From NCBI RefSeq assembly GCF_900112645.1, contig NZ_FOMO01000015.1, forward strand, positions 17,648 to 81,647: DNA of 64,000 bases, given 5' to 3'. Under the pieces are notes generated by a model. That model worked only from the letters and a program-made list of their open reading frames with translations. It was not told the DNA's origin and did not search any database. Numbering within the stretch: position 1 is the first letter of the stretch; each line of letters begins with the position of its first letter. Below are positions 54,686 to 63,611 of this stretch, one piece after another. Source of the stretch: Phytopseudomonas straminea. Lineage in GTDB: Bacteria; Pseudomonadota; Gammaproteobacteria; Pseudomonadales; Pseudomonadaceae. Position numbers and translations under genes: made by a program.

Positions 54686-56251
54686 TCACGGCTCCGGTTT
54701 GTAACCCAGCCGCAAGCCGCCCCAATGCTTACCCTGCACATGAATCGGCACCGACAAGTCGTGCATCAGTTCGCCGGTGTCGCGCATGTAGGTCTGCAGC
54801 AGCACGCGCTGTTGGTGACTGCCGCAGCGAATGCCGGTGCGGTCGTTGAACAGCCGCTTGCTGCGGCTTTTCACGGTGTCCACGGCGCGATCGCCAGTGG
54901 GCGGATGGTTGAAGGCCTGATTGTGGGTCGGCACGTAGCCTTCCGGCGTGGTGGCGATGGCGAATACCAGGCCTTCATGGCGCTTGAGCAGCGGCTCCAG
55001 AATAGCCGGCAGCACACCATCGGCGTAGCTGTCGAAGCGCGTGCGGAATTTGGCCGGGAAGCTGTCCGGGATCGGCTGGTACTGGCGGTCGAACAGATCC
55101 GCGAGGCTGATACGCCCCGCCTGAATGTCGGCCTCGAACTGCCGGCCTATCGCGGCGGCACCCTCCAGTGCCAGGTCGTAGATGCGTTGGTGGTAGTCGT
55201 CGAGGCCGACGCTGGCCAGCTGCTCGCTGACGCTTTCCGCCTGGCCGACCAGTTGCTCGGCGGCCTTGCCCAACTGACGGGTCTGGTCTTCGCTGCTGCG
55301 CACGTCGCCGCGCAGTTGCTCGACCGCCACCAGCAGCTCGGCCAGGTGATCGTGGTTGCTCGCCGTACCGGCGCTGATCTGCTCGACCTGAGCATCGACA
55401 TCGGCGGCCAGGTCGGCGATGCCGCGCAATTGCTCGCCAGTGAACTCGATCTGCCGGGCGGCCGCTTCCAGCTCCTCGGCCTGCTGCTGGATATGGCTGA
55501 CCACCGCCGCACTCTGCTGGCGGATGTCGGCGACCATCTGCCCCACTTCACCGGTAGCACTGGCGGTACGCCCGGCCAGGCTGCGCACTTCGTCGGCGAC
55601 CACCGCGAAGCCGCGCCCCTGCTCACCGGCGCGCGCGGCTTCGATGGCGGCATTGAGCGCCAGCAGATTGGTCTGGCTGGCGATAGACTGGATGACCTGG
55701 GTGACCTGTTCTATCTGCTCGGTCCGCGCGCCAAGGCCGTCGATCAATTCGCGGCTGGCGGCAGCCTGGGCGCTGAGCTGCTGCATGCGACCGACGGCCT
55801 GCTGCAGCTCGGTCTGGCCGCTGGCGCTGCTGGCGCGCACCGTCTGCGCGGCACCGAGGGTCTGCCCAGCGCGCTCGGCATTGCTCTGCTCGGTGCGGGT
55901 CACGGCGTGGGCACCTTCGCTGATCTGCTCGACCGCCACCAGTTGCGACTGCAACCGACCGGCCAGTTGCTGCACGGTGAACGCCACCTGGGCCGCGGAC
56001 AGCGCGTTATGGCAAGTGTGCTGCGACAGGCTCTGGCTCAACGCATCGAGAGAAACCGCCGGGGCGGCTGCAGCCGTCGCCGGGGCCGGGCGCCGCCAGG
56101 GGCCGAACCACGGCCAAAGCGCCAAGGCCAGCAAGGCGATCACGCCGACATAGACCGGCATCTGCACCTGCTGCCACACCAGCAGCAGCGCTAGCAGGCC
56201 GACCACATGCAGGGCCAGCGCGAGCCGGTCACGAGTAATTCCAGCGTCCAT
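54686..56251 (-). CDS. Methyl-accepting chemotaxis protein with a C-terminal sensor region
   Basis: The 521-residue receptor has two adjacent N-terminal membrane segments (residues about 10-50) with almost no periplasmic loop and no HAMP domain. The signalling hairpin (IASQTNLLALNAAIEAARAGE) is near residues 190-210. The last about 150 residues, after the coiled coil, form a globular Cache/PAS-like region (PEGYVPTHNQAF, TYMRDTGELMHDLSVPIHVQ, HWGGLRLGYKP). With no further membrane segment, sensing should be cytoplasmic. The neighbourhood suggests an amine or redox cue, unproven. Confidence 0.88.
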   Translation of the reverse strand: MDAGITRDRLALALHVVGLLALLLVWQQVQMPVYVGVIALLALALWPWFGPWRRPAPATAAAAPAVSLDALSQSLSQHTCHNALSAAQVAFTVQQLAGRLQSQLVAVEQISEGAHAVTRTEQSNAERAGQTLGAAQTVRASSASGQTELQQAVGRMQQLSAQAAASRELIDGLGARTEQIEQVTQVIQSIASQTNLLALNAAIEAARAGEQGRGFAVVADEVRSLAGRTASATGEVGQMVADIRQQSAAVVSHIQQQAEELEAAARQIEFTGEQLRGIADLAADVDAQVEQISAGTASNHDHLAELLVAVEQLRGDVRSSEDQTRQLGKAAEQLVGQAESVSEQLASVGLDDYHQRIYDLALEGAAAIGRQFEADIQAGRISLADLFDRQYQPIPDSFPAKFRTRFDSYADGVLPAILEPLLKRHEGLVFAIATTPEGYVPTHNQAFNHPPTGDRAVDTVKSRSKRLFNDRTGIRCGSHQQRVLLQTYMRDTGELMHDLSVPIHVQGKHWGGLRLGYKPEP

Positions 56252-56424
56252 GGCGAACCTCGTCTTTCTTATTGTGGGGTGATGCGAGCGATAGGCTCTA
56301 GCGGCCCGTGTTCAGTAGATCGACCGCACGGGACAAATCCGTAGGCCGAAAAACCAATCCGGTCAGTTGACCACCCCATGATGCGCCGCGCCATGGCACT
56401 TTGGTAGCAAAGCGACTGGGGCGC

Positions 56425-57501
56425 TCAGCGTTCGAGGCGGTGGCGCTTGACGAAGGAGCGGTCGAAGTAGTCCTTGCAGCGCCCGTACAGCTGGCCGCCC
56501 GCGCTCCACTGCTGCCAGCCGAGCAGCGCGCCGCCGTCACCGCTGGCCAACAGCAGGGGGCGTTGGCCACGGGCCTTGTAATCACGCAGCGCGCCGCCGC
56601 GCAGGGCCGCCGCCAGGTTGGCGGCGAGCACCGGTACCTGGCGCATCGAATACAAACCGCTCTTGCGCACGCCGGGCAGGTTGGCGCAATCGCCCACGGC
56701 GAAGACCTGCGGGTGGGAATGACTTTGCAGCGTCAGGGCGGTGTGCACGAAACCGTCGCCATCGCAGCTCAGGCCGCTGGCGGCGATCCACGGCAGCGCC
56801 TGGGCGCCGCTGGCCAGCAACAGGCGGCTGCCATGCCACACGGATGCCTCACCGCTGATCAGGCAATTGCCGTCGATGCGACTGATCGGGCAATGCTCGC
56901 GCACCTGCACGCGGCGCATGCGCAGATGGCCCCAGGCGCGCATGCGCAAGCCGGCGCAGTGCCCGGCCAACAGCGGCTCACCGCAGAACAGCGCCAGCTG
57001 CGGTACCTGGTCGGCGAGCGCCAGGGCCATCTCCACACCCGCCACGCCGCCGCCGAGGATTGCCAACGGCTGTGGGTCGCGCTGCCAGGCCTGCCAGCCG
57101 GTGATGAAGTGATCCACGGGTTTCACCGCCAGCACGTCCATTCCCTCGCCCTCGCGTGGTGGACAGGCGACCCGGTCACCGACGTTGAGCGACAGCCAGT
57201 TGCCCTGCAGCACCCCGTCATCGGCCAGCGTCAGCTGACGTGTCGCAGCGTCCAGCGCGGCAACGGGGGCGACGATCAACTCGACCTGCGCGGCCTTGCA
57301 CAGCGCGCCCAAACCGATCTGGCAATCCTCTGGCGAATAGCGGCCACCAACCAGCCCCGGCAACATGCCGGCGTGCCAGGTGTGCTCGGCACTGGCCAGC
57401 AGGGCGATACGGCCCGCCGGCCGCTCGATCAGCGCCCAGCGTCGCAGAACCCCGAGATGGGCCGGGCCTGCGCCTACCAGCAACAGATCGTAGTCAGTCA
57501 T
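56425..57501 (-). CDS. Pyridine-nucleotide-disulfide/NDH-2-like FAD oxidoreductase
   Basis: This 358-residue flavoprotein has an N-terminal FAD motif (DLLLVGAGPAHLGVLRRWALI), an NAD motif (LAILGGGVAGVEMALAL) and the second FAD segment HPQVFAVGDCANL. It lacks a redox CxxxxC pair, so it is closer to NDH-2 or FAD oxidoreductases than to thioredoxin reductase. Proteins of this type accompany selenophosphate synthetase in some genomes, but selD is absent here. The substrate is unknown. Confidence 0.82.
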   Translation of the reverse strand: MTDYDLLLVGAGPAHLGVLRRWALIERPAGRIALLASAEHTWHAGMLPGLVGGRYSPEDCQIGLGALCKAAQVELIVAPVAALDAATRQLTLADDGVLQGNWLSLNVGDRVACPPREGEGMDVLAVKPVDHFITGWQAWQRDPQPLAILGGGVAGVEMALALADQVPQLALFCGEPLLAGHCAGLRMRAWGHLRMRRVQVREHCPISRIDGNCLISGEASVWHGSRLLLASGAQALPWIAASGLSCDGDGFVHTALTLQSHSHPQVFAVGDCANLPGVRKSGLYSMRQVPVLAANLAAALRGGALRDYKARGQRPLLLASGDGGALLGWQQWSAGGQLYGRCKDYFDRSFVKRHRLER

Positions 57502-57703
57502 CTACACCGATATCCTTGAGAACCTGGGAGCGCTTTGCAGCCGTTTGCGGACATGCACAGCGAGCTTTGACCGAAATAGCCGCGCAATGATCCCGCCGCC
57601 GATGGGGTTGGCGGAGCATGGCGGCAGCAGGCCGCTTCGAGCAAGTGAAGAGACGCTTGCGGCGGGTTTTCGACACATTTTTGCTGCGGTTATTACCTGC
57701 CTG

Positions 57704-58921
57704 TCAGGCCGCCGAGGCCTGCACCGGCAACCGATCGAGCAAACCCGGATCGATGCGCAGCAAGCGTACGCAGCGGGCATCGCGAAGCTGCTCGCTAGGC
57801 CGTTGCGTCTGCTCCAGCGTCAGCACCTGCCCGGCCAGATTGAGCACTAGCGCCTCACGGGAAAACACGCCGCTGTTCAGGCTGTAATAGGCGGCCACCA
57901 ACTCACGCAGGCCGAACGGCAGGCGCCAGCGGATGCGCAAGGCCGAACCGAAACCGGCAGCACGCTGGCCGATGGCCTGGTCGATCTGCGCGTCGCTCAG
58001 GCTGCCGCCGGCGTCCTGCCAGTCCTGCATGCAGCGCAGCAAGGCCAGCTCACCTATGTTGTGCAGCAGGCCGGCGGTGTAGCAGAGCTCGGCATCCAGC
58101 GACAGCTCGCTGGCCAGCCAATGGGCAACCTCGGCGCTGCGCTGAGCCGCCACCCAGGTACGCACGCCGCGCTCGGCCAGACGCGGGTCGCTGAGCCGCG
58201 CATTGCGCTGCACGGAAAGCCCCAGTACCAAGTTCAGGGTGCGTGCCACGCCCAGGCGCGGCAATGCCTGGGCCAGGGTCTGACAGGGCGAGCCGTTGTG
58301 ATGGGCAGCGCTGTTGGCCGCGGCGATCAGGCAGGCGGTGATCTGCGGGTCGCGGGCGAACACCTGCTCCAGCTCGCGCAGGCTCGGCTCGCTGCTGTTC
58401 AGGTACTGGCTGACCGAGTCGCGCACCGAGGCCAGCAGCGGCGCGCCCTGGCCTTCTTCACGCATGGCGTCCAGGTAATCCTCCAGCCGGTTCACCAGCA
58501 GCGGGCGAATCGGGCACAGCAATTCTTCCCCGTCGGCGAGCAGCAGGCTGGCCAAGCGCTTGCGCAGCGCCTCGGCATTGAAGGGTTTGGCCAGGTAGGC
58601 GCTAGGTGCCAGCGGCTTGGCGGCGCGCACGCTGCTGGCATCCAGACGCCCGCTGATCAGGATGAATGGCAGCGCCGGTGTACGCGGGTGACGACGTAGC
58701 TGGCGTAGCAGCTCGAGGCCATCGACGCCCGGCAGTTCGCTGTCGGCGATCACCAGTTCAGGCAGGCGGCGCTTGCAGCGCGCCATGGCCGCCTGGCCGT
58801 CGGCGACGCGAATCACCACGGCGTCGCACCGCACGTCGAGCACCAGCTGTTCAAGCAGATCCGCCGTCCAGGGGTCGGTATCGGCGATCAATACTTCTGG
58901 AGCGGGTACCGCTTCAGCCAT
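57704..58921 (-). CDS. HDOD-domain response regulator
   Basis: The 405-residue protein combines an N-terminal receiver (phosphoacceptor Asp in LVIADSELPG, Ser in ISG and Lys in KPFN) with a C-terminal HDOD domain (about 140-330, with HNIGELALL). HDOD proteins act in signalling without the HD phosphohydrolase residues. No histidine kinase lies beside it. I start it at MAEAVPAPEVL (58921); an ATG at 58939 is also possible. The chemoreceptor nearby may be linked functionally. Confidence 0.85.
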   Translation of the reverse strand: MAEAVPAPEVLIADTDPWTADLLEQLVLDVRCDAVVIRVADGQAAMARCKRRLPELVIADSELPGVDGLELLRQLRRHPRTPALPFILISGRLDASSVRAAKPLAPSAYLAKPFNAEALRKRLASLLLADGEELLCPIRPLLVNRLEDYLDAMREEGQGAPLLASVRDSVSQYLNSSEPSLRELEQVFARDPQITACLIAAANSAAHHNGSPCQTLAQALPRLGVARTLNLVLGLSVQRNARLSDPRLAERGVRTWVAAQRSAEVAHWLASELSLDAELCYTAGLLHNIGELALLRCMQDWQDAGGSLSDAQIDQAIGQRAAGFGSALRIRWRLPFGLRELVAAYYSLNSGVFSREALVLNLAGQVLTLEQTQRPSEQLRDARCVRLLRIDPGLLDRLPVQASAA

Positions 58922-59045
58922 CAGAAAACCTCGGAACATCAACACAGGAAAACGCCGCAGTATAGACAAGACCGCGGCAGCCCTAACGCACCGGGATCAA
59001 TGATGTAGCTACCGGCCACGCCATATAACGCGACGAAACAGCAGA

Positions 59046-59079
59046 CAAAAAAAGACCCGCCGAAGCGGGTCCTTTTTCA
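59046..59079 (-). terminator. Terminator of gabT
   Basis: The stem GACCCGC / GCGGGTC has a CGAA-type loop, an A-rich left flank and CTTTTT on the right. It lies 11 bases past the gabT stop on the minus strand and can serve both strands. Confidence 0.88.
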
Positions 59080-59089
59080 ACGGCGTGGC

Positions 59090-60370
59090 TTACGCCAGTT
59101 CGTCGAAGCACTCGGCCACGATGGCGATGCCTTTTTCCAGCTGGGCGTCCGGAATGGTGACCGGCATCAGGAAGCGCACCACGTTGTAGTAGGTGCCGCA
59201 CGACAGCAGGATCAGGCCCTTCTCGCGCGCCTTGGCGACGATCTTGCCGGTCAGTTCGGCAGCCGGCTTGCTGTGGTCGCCGCCTTCGAACAGCTCGATG
59301 GCGACCATCGAACCCAGGCCGCGCACGTCACCGATCACCTTGTGCTTGGCGGCGATGTCACGCAGGCCAGCCTTGAGCTTCTCGCCAACGGCGTTGGAGC
59401 GATCCAGCAGCTTCTCTTCGTCGAACACCTTGAGTACGGCCAGGGCCGCGGCGCAGGCGATCGGGCTGCCGGCATAGGTGCCGCCCAGGCCGCCGGGGGC
59501 GATCTTGTCCATGATCTCGGCCTTGCCGCTGACGCCGGAGATCGGGAAGCCGCCGCCGACGGACTTGGCGAAGGTGGTCAGGTCCGGCACCACGCCCAGT
59601 TGCTCGGTGGCGAAGAAGGTGCCGGTACGGCCAGCGCCGGTCTGCACTTCGTCAGCGATCAGCAGGATGCCGTGCTGGTCGCACAGGGCGCGCAGGCGCT
59701 GCATGAAAGCTGGCGAGTTGACGTAGAAACCGCCTTCACCCTGTACCGGCTCGATGATGATCGCAGCGATGTCCTGGGGCTGGGCATCGTTCTTGAAGAT
59801 GCGCTCGATGCTGGCGATGGATTCGTCTTCGCTCACGCCATGCAGTTCGCACGGCGCAACGGCGCGGTACACGCCAGCAGGCATCAGGCCCATGCCGGCG
59901 GAGTACGGCACGACCTTGCCGGTCAGCGACAGGGTCATCATGGTACGGCCGTGGTAGGCACCCGTGAAGGCGATCACGCCAGCACGGCCGGTAGCGGCAC
60001 GGGCAATCTTCACGGCGTTCTCGACGGCTTCAGAGCCGGAGGTGACCAGCAGAGTCTTCTTGGCGAAGTCGCCCGGTACGCGCTTGGCGATTTCTTCGCA
60101 CAGCTCGATGTAGGGCTCGTAAGCCAGCACCTGGAAGCAGGTGTGGGTCAGCTTGGTCAGCTGTTCCTGAACGGCGGCAACCACTTTCGGGTGCAGGTGA
60201 CCGGTGTTCAGTACGGCGATACCGCCGGCGAAGTCGATGTACTCGCGGCCTTCGACGTCCCACACGGTGGCGTTCTCGGCGCGCTCGGCGACGATCGGGT
60301 GGATCTGGCCGACACCGCGCGGTACGGCGGCCTGGCGGCGTTGCAGCAGGGATTCGTTGGTCTTGCTCAT
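59090..60370 (-). CDS. gabT: 4-aminobutyrate aminotransferase
   Basis: This 426-residue class III PLP aminotransferase converts GABA plus 2-oxoglutarate into succinate semialdehyde and glutamate. Motifs include the PLP-lysine region TTFAKSVGGGFPISG and GAYHGRTMMTLSLTG. The start MSKTNESLLQRRQ (60370) gives the usual length. It lies downstream of gabD with a 151-base gap. It completes polyamine breakdown begun by the synthetase/oxidoreductase pair. Confidence 0.94.
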   Translation of the reverse strand: MSKTNESLLQRRQAAVPRGVGQIHPIVAERAENATVWDVEGREYIDFAGGIAVLNTGHLHPKVVAAVQEQLTKLTHTCFQVLAYEPYIELCEEIAKRVPGDFAKKTLLVTSGSEAVENAVKIARAATGRAGVIAFTGAYHGRTMMTLSLTGKVVPYSAGMGLMPAGVYRAVAPCELHGVSEDESIASIERIFKNDAQPQDIAAIIIEPVQGEGGFYVNSPAFMQRLRALCDQHGILLIADEVQTGAGRTGTFFATEQLGVVPDLTTFAKSVGGGFPISGVSGKAEIMDKIAPGGLGGTYAGSPIACAAALAVLKVFDEEKLLDRSNAVGEKLKAGLRDIAAKHKVIGDVRGLGSMVAIELFEGGDHSKPAAELTGKIVAKAREKGLILLSCGTYYNVVRFLMPVTIPDAQLEKGIAIVAECFDELA

Positions 60371-60521
60371 GGCTTCCTCATTCACCGCTCATCGTCGGTG
60401 TGGTTCAAGGATGACGCATCCCGCTGCAGCCACGACAGCATGCGATGATCGACTGCCGGGCCTTGCGGGATACAGGGAGAAACGTGTGTTGCGCCGCCGC
60501 AGCGGCGCAGGTCGATCAGTC

Positions 60522-61970
60522 TTAAATGCTCAGGCAGAGGTACTTGATTTCCAGGTAATCCTCGATGCCGTATTTGGAGCCTTCACGACCCAGGCCCGAG
60601 GCCTTGATGCCGCCGAATGGCGCCACCTCGTTGGAGATCAGGCCGGTGTTGATACCGACCATACCGTATTCCAGCGCCTCGGCCACGCGGAACACGCGGG
60701 AGAGGTCACGGGCATAGAAGTAGGAGGCCAGGCCGAACTCGGTGTCGTTGGCCATGGCGATCACTTCGGCTTCGTCCTTGAAACGGAACAGCGGCGCCAG
60801 CGGGCCGAAGGTTTCGTCCTTGGAGACCAGCGCGTTCTTCGGCACGTCGGCCAGAATGGTCGGCTCGAAGAAGGTGCCGCCCAGGGCGTGGGTCTTGCCA
60901 CCGGAGAGGATCTTGGCGCCTTTGGAAACGGCGTCCTCAATGTGCTCCTTGACCTTGGCCACGGCCTTCTCGTCGATCAGCGGGCCGGTGGTGGTGCCGT
61001 CTTCCAGGCCATTGCCGATCTTCAGCTTCTCGACCGCGACCTTGAGCTTCTCGGCGAAGGCATCATAGACGCCGTCCTGCACGTAGATGCGGTTGGCGCA
61101 CACGCAGGTCTGGCCGTTGTTGCGGTACTTGGAGATGATCGCGCCTTCGATGGCCTTGTCCAGGTCAGCGTCGTCGAACACGATGAAGGGCGCGTTGCCG
61201 CCCAGCTCCAGGGATACCTTCTTGATGTCCTGAGCGCATTCGGCCATCAGCTGGCGACCGATCTCGGTCGAGCCGGTGAACGACAGTTTGCGCACGATCG
61301 GGTTGCCGGTCAGCTCGCCGCCCACTTCACCGGCGCTGCCGGTCACTACGCTGAACACGCCAGCCGGGATGCCGGCACGGGTCGCCAGCTCGGCCAGGGC
61401 CAGGGCGGAGTACGGCGTCTGCGAAGCCGGCTTGAGCACCATGGTGCAGCCAGCGGCCAGGGCCGGGCCGGCCTTGCGGGTGATCATCGCCGCCGGGAAG
61501 TTCCACGGAGTGATGGCCGCGGTGACGCCGATCGGCTGCTTGATGACGATCAGGCGCTTGTCGGCCTGGTGGCCCGGAATGGTGTCGCCATACACGCGCT
61601 TGGCTTCTTCAGCGAACCACTCGATGAACGAGGCGGCGTAGGCGATCTCGCCCTTGGCTTCGGCCAGTGGCTTGCCCTGTTCGATGGTCATCAGGCGCGC
61701 CAGGTCTTCCTGGTTCTCCAGCATCAGCTCGTACCAGCGACGCAGCTTGGCGGAGCGCTCCTTGGCGGTCAGAGCACGCCAGGCCGGCAGGGCCTTGTCG
61801 GCGGCTTCAATGGCGCGGCGGGTTTCGGCAGCGCCCATCTTCGGCACGCTGCCGATCACTTCGCCAGTGGCCGGGTTGGTCACCTTGATGGTCTGGCCGC
61901 TGTCGGCATCAGCCCAGGCGCCGTTGACGAAAGCCTGCTGGCGGAACAGTTGCGCGTCTTTCAATTGCAT
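60522..61970 (-). CDS. gabD: NADP-dependent succinate-semialdehyde dehydrogenase
   Basis: This 482-residue aldehyde dehydrogenase oxidises succinate semialdehyde to succinate. The catalytic Cys is in NGQTCVCANR, the Glu in LELGGNAPFIVFDDADLD, and FTGSTEIGRQL forms the NAD(P) site. The length and IKPQPIGVTAAITPWNFPAAM-like region match GabD. It lies upstream of gabT on the same strand. A perfect palindrome (62120-62135) 150 bases upstream is a candidate operator. Confidence 0.94.
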   Translation of the reverse strand: MQLKDAQLFRQQAFVNGAWADADSGQTIKVTNPATGEVIGSVPKMGAAETRRAIEAADKALPAWRALTAKERSAKLRRWYELMLENQEDLARLMTIEQGKPLAEAKGEIAYAASFIEWFAEEAKRVYGDTIPGHQADKRLIVIKQPIGVTAAITPWNFPAAMITRKAGPALAAGCTMVLKPASQTPYSALALAELATRAGIPAGVFSVVTGSAGEVGGELTGNPIVRKLSFTGSTEIGRQLMAECAQDIKKVSLELGGNAPFIVFDDADLDKAIEGAIISKYRNNGQTCVCANRIYVQDGVYDAFAEKLKVAVEKLKIGNGLEDGTTTGPLIDEKAVAKVKEHIEDAVSKGAKILSGGKTHALGGTFFEPTILADVPKNALVSKDETFGPLAPLFRFKDEAEVIAMANDTEFGLASYFYARDLSRVFRVAEALEYGMVGINTGLISNEVAPFGGIKASGLGREGSKYGIEDYLEIKYLCLSI

Positions 61971-62316
61971 GGCGATCTCCTCTATCCCGGCACCACGGCG
62001 CCAGGAGATGACGAAAGAAGCTGGGAGCGAACCCAGGCATGGGTTGGAGCGACAGGCTAGCTGCGGCCTGCAAATTCGAACGGAGTGCGCCGCCGTGAGT
62101 TCAGCTGGCCAACACCATCGTTTGAAATATCAAACAAATCGTAAGATCAGCTCGACCAAAGGGCAATAGGCCGTTCGAGAAAATTAACAGCTGCAGATGA
62201 GCGGGAGCAGGGACGTCTTTGTTTATAGCCCAAGCTTGTGGCGATCACTGGCCAAACGAGCACCTCGCGCAGCATGGACGCACGCCAGCGACATGCGTAT
62301 GATTGCGCCCCGCAAC
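61971..62316. promoter_or_regulatory. gabD / tRNA-Arg control region
   Basis: Contains no gene. The perfect palindrome GTTTGA-AATA-TCAAAC at 62120-62135 lies 150 bases upstream of gabD and may be a regulator site. A good sigma-70 promoter for the tRNA (-35 TGGACG at 62275, 17-base spacer, -10 TATGAT at 62298-62303) lies just before it on the plus strand. Confidence 0.6.
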
Positions 62317-62393
62317 GCACTCGTAGCTCAGCTGGATAGAGTACTGCCCTCCGAAGGCAGGGGTCGTGGGTTCGAATCCCGCCGAGTGCGCCA
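62317..62393 (+). tRNA. tRNA-Arg (anticodon CCG)
   Basis: A 77-base cloverleaf can be folded by eye. The acceptor arms are GCACTCG and CGAGTGC, and the D arm is GCTC...GAGT. The anticodon stem CTGCC / GGCAG has loop CTCCGAA (anticodon CCG), the T arm is GGTTCGAATCCC, and an encoded CCA ends the gene. It reads CGG Arg codons. A terminator follows at 62441-62467. Confidence 0.96.
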
Positions 62394-62780
62394 TCTCGCA
62401 GCTTTCCTTCACTCTTCAGGTGACGGGGAAACGCAACACGAAGCCCGCCATCTGCGGGCTTTGTCGTTTCTAGCGCTCGCTCAATTCTGTGCTGAACGGT
62501 CCATCAGATGCGGACTTGTCTCGCCGGCATCCCGCATTCAACACCTGCACTTCATAAGCCTCGCCGTTTTTTCTGATATAGCAGCGCCTCTTCTTTATAA
62601 AAAGATGCGTCGGGTGACATATGCTCGAGACGGTTCATTCAAGCCGATAGTGCAGCTCAGAAAATTCTCTCGGCGCTTTGGCCTCGGCCCCTCAAATCGT
62701 TGACCAATCAACCTAAACCGCGATCCTTCGGTGAGTGTCCACTGCATTGCTATCGACCTCAGCCATTCAGGACTCTCGCT
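62394..62780. other. Gap between tRNA-Arg and the DUF1206 gene
   Basis: The tRNA terminator (AAGCCCGC / GCGGGCTT, 62441-62461, then GTCGTTTC) is the only clear element. The rest (62470-62780) shows no gene, repeat or integrase remnant and no duplicated tRNA 3' end, so no integration at the tRNA is evident. Confidence 0.6.
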
Positions 62781-63611
62781 ATGTACAACCCAGCCATACA
62801 CGCCAAGGGCGAACTCTCGCAAGGCATCGTCTGGCTTGCTCGGACAGGCTATGCGGCGCGCGGCGTGGTGTATCTGATCATCGGCGCTTTCGCGCTCTTC
62901 GCCGCCAAGGGCAGCGGTGAAACTGTCGGCACCAAAGGTGCTATCTCGACATTGCTGGAGCAACCTTTTGGCGAGGCCCTGCTCTGGATAATGGTGGCGG
63001 GACTTTTCGCCTATGCCGTCTGGCGAATGACTCAGGCCATTACCGATCCGGAAGATCACGGCACCGACGCCAAGGGGCTCGCCGCGCGTGCAGGCCTGGT
63101 GGGCGGCGCTATCAGCTATGGCCTGCTGACCTTGTTCACGCTGGGTCTGCTGGGTAGTTCGCTCGGCGAGTCTTCGGGGGGCAGTGGGGGCGGCGAAGAC
63201 TTTCTCTCTGGCATGCTGGGCTGGAAGTACTCGAACTATCTGGTTTACCTTGTGGCCCTGGTGCCGCTAGGGGTCGGCATCGCACATATCATCAAGGGCT
63301 GGAAAGCCAAGTTCGAAAAGTACTTCGGCGCCTCCGATGACGTCATGCGCTGGGTAACACCCATCTCCAAGGTAGGCCTCATTGCCCGAGGCGTTTCTTT
63401 TCTCGTGGTGGCCGGCATGCTCTTCAGCGGCGGTGCGCGCTATGAGCCGACCAAGCCACCAGGCTTGGAAGACGCACTGAACGCCCTGCAGTCATTGCCC
63501 TATGGCACCTTCTGGCTGGGGTTGATTGGTGCAGGACTGATCGCATTCGCGCTCTATAGCTTTGCCGAAGCGATCTGGCGGCGTATCGATACGGCGGCAG
63601 TCTTTGACTGA
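62781..63611 (+). CDS. DUF1206 membrane protein
   Basis: The 276-residue protein has six hydrophobic segments arranged as three two-helix repeats: TGYAARGVVYLIIGAFALFA, AGLVGGAISYGLLTLFTLGL and VGLIARGVSFLVVAGMLFSG. This triplication defines the DUF1206 family, of unknown function. The start MYNPAIHAKGE (62781) fits the family better than the open frame from 62700. It has its own strong terminator and no obvious partner. Confidence 0.85.
   Translation: MYNPAIHAKGELSQGIVWLARTGYAARGVVYLIIGAFALFAAKGSGETVGTKGAISTLLEQPFGEALLWIMVAGLFAYAVWRMTQAITDPEDHGTDAKGLAARAGLVGGAISYGLLTLFTLGLLGSSLGESSGGSGGGEDFLSGMLGWKYSNYLVYLVALVPLGVGIAHIIKGWKAKFEKYFGASDDVMRWVTPISKVGLIARGVSFLVVAGMLFSGGARYEPTKPPGLEDALNALQSLPYGTFWLGLIGAGLIAFALYSFAEAIWRRIDTAAVFD

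Noticed and set aside
62317..62780. tRNA-Arg as an integration site for a mobile element
   Set aside because: No integrase, no duplicated tRNA 3' end and no composition shift follow it.
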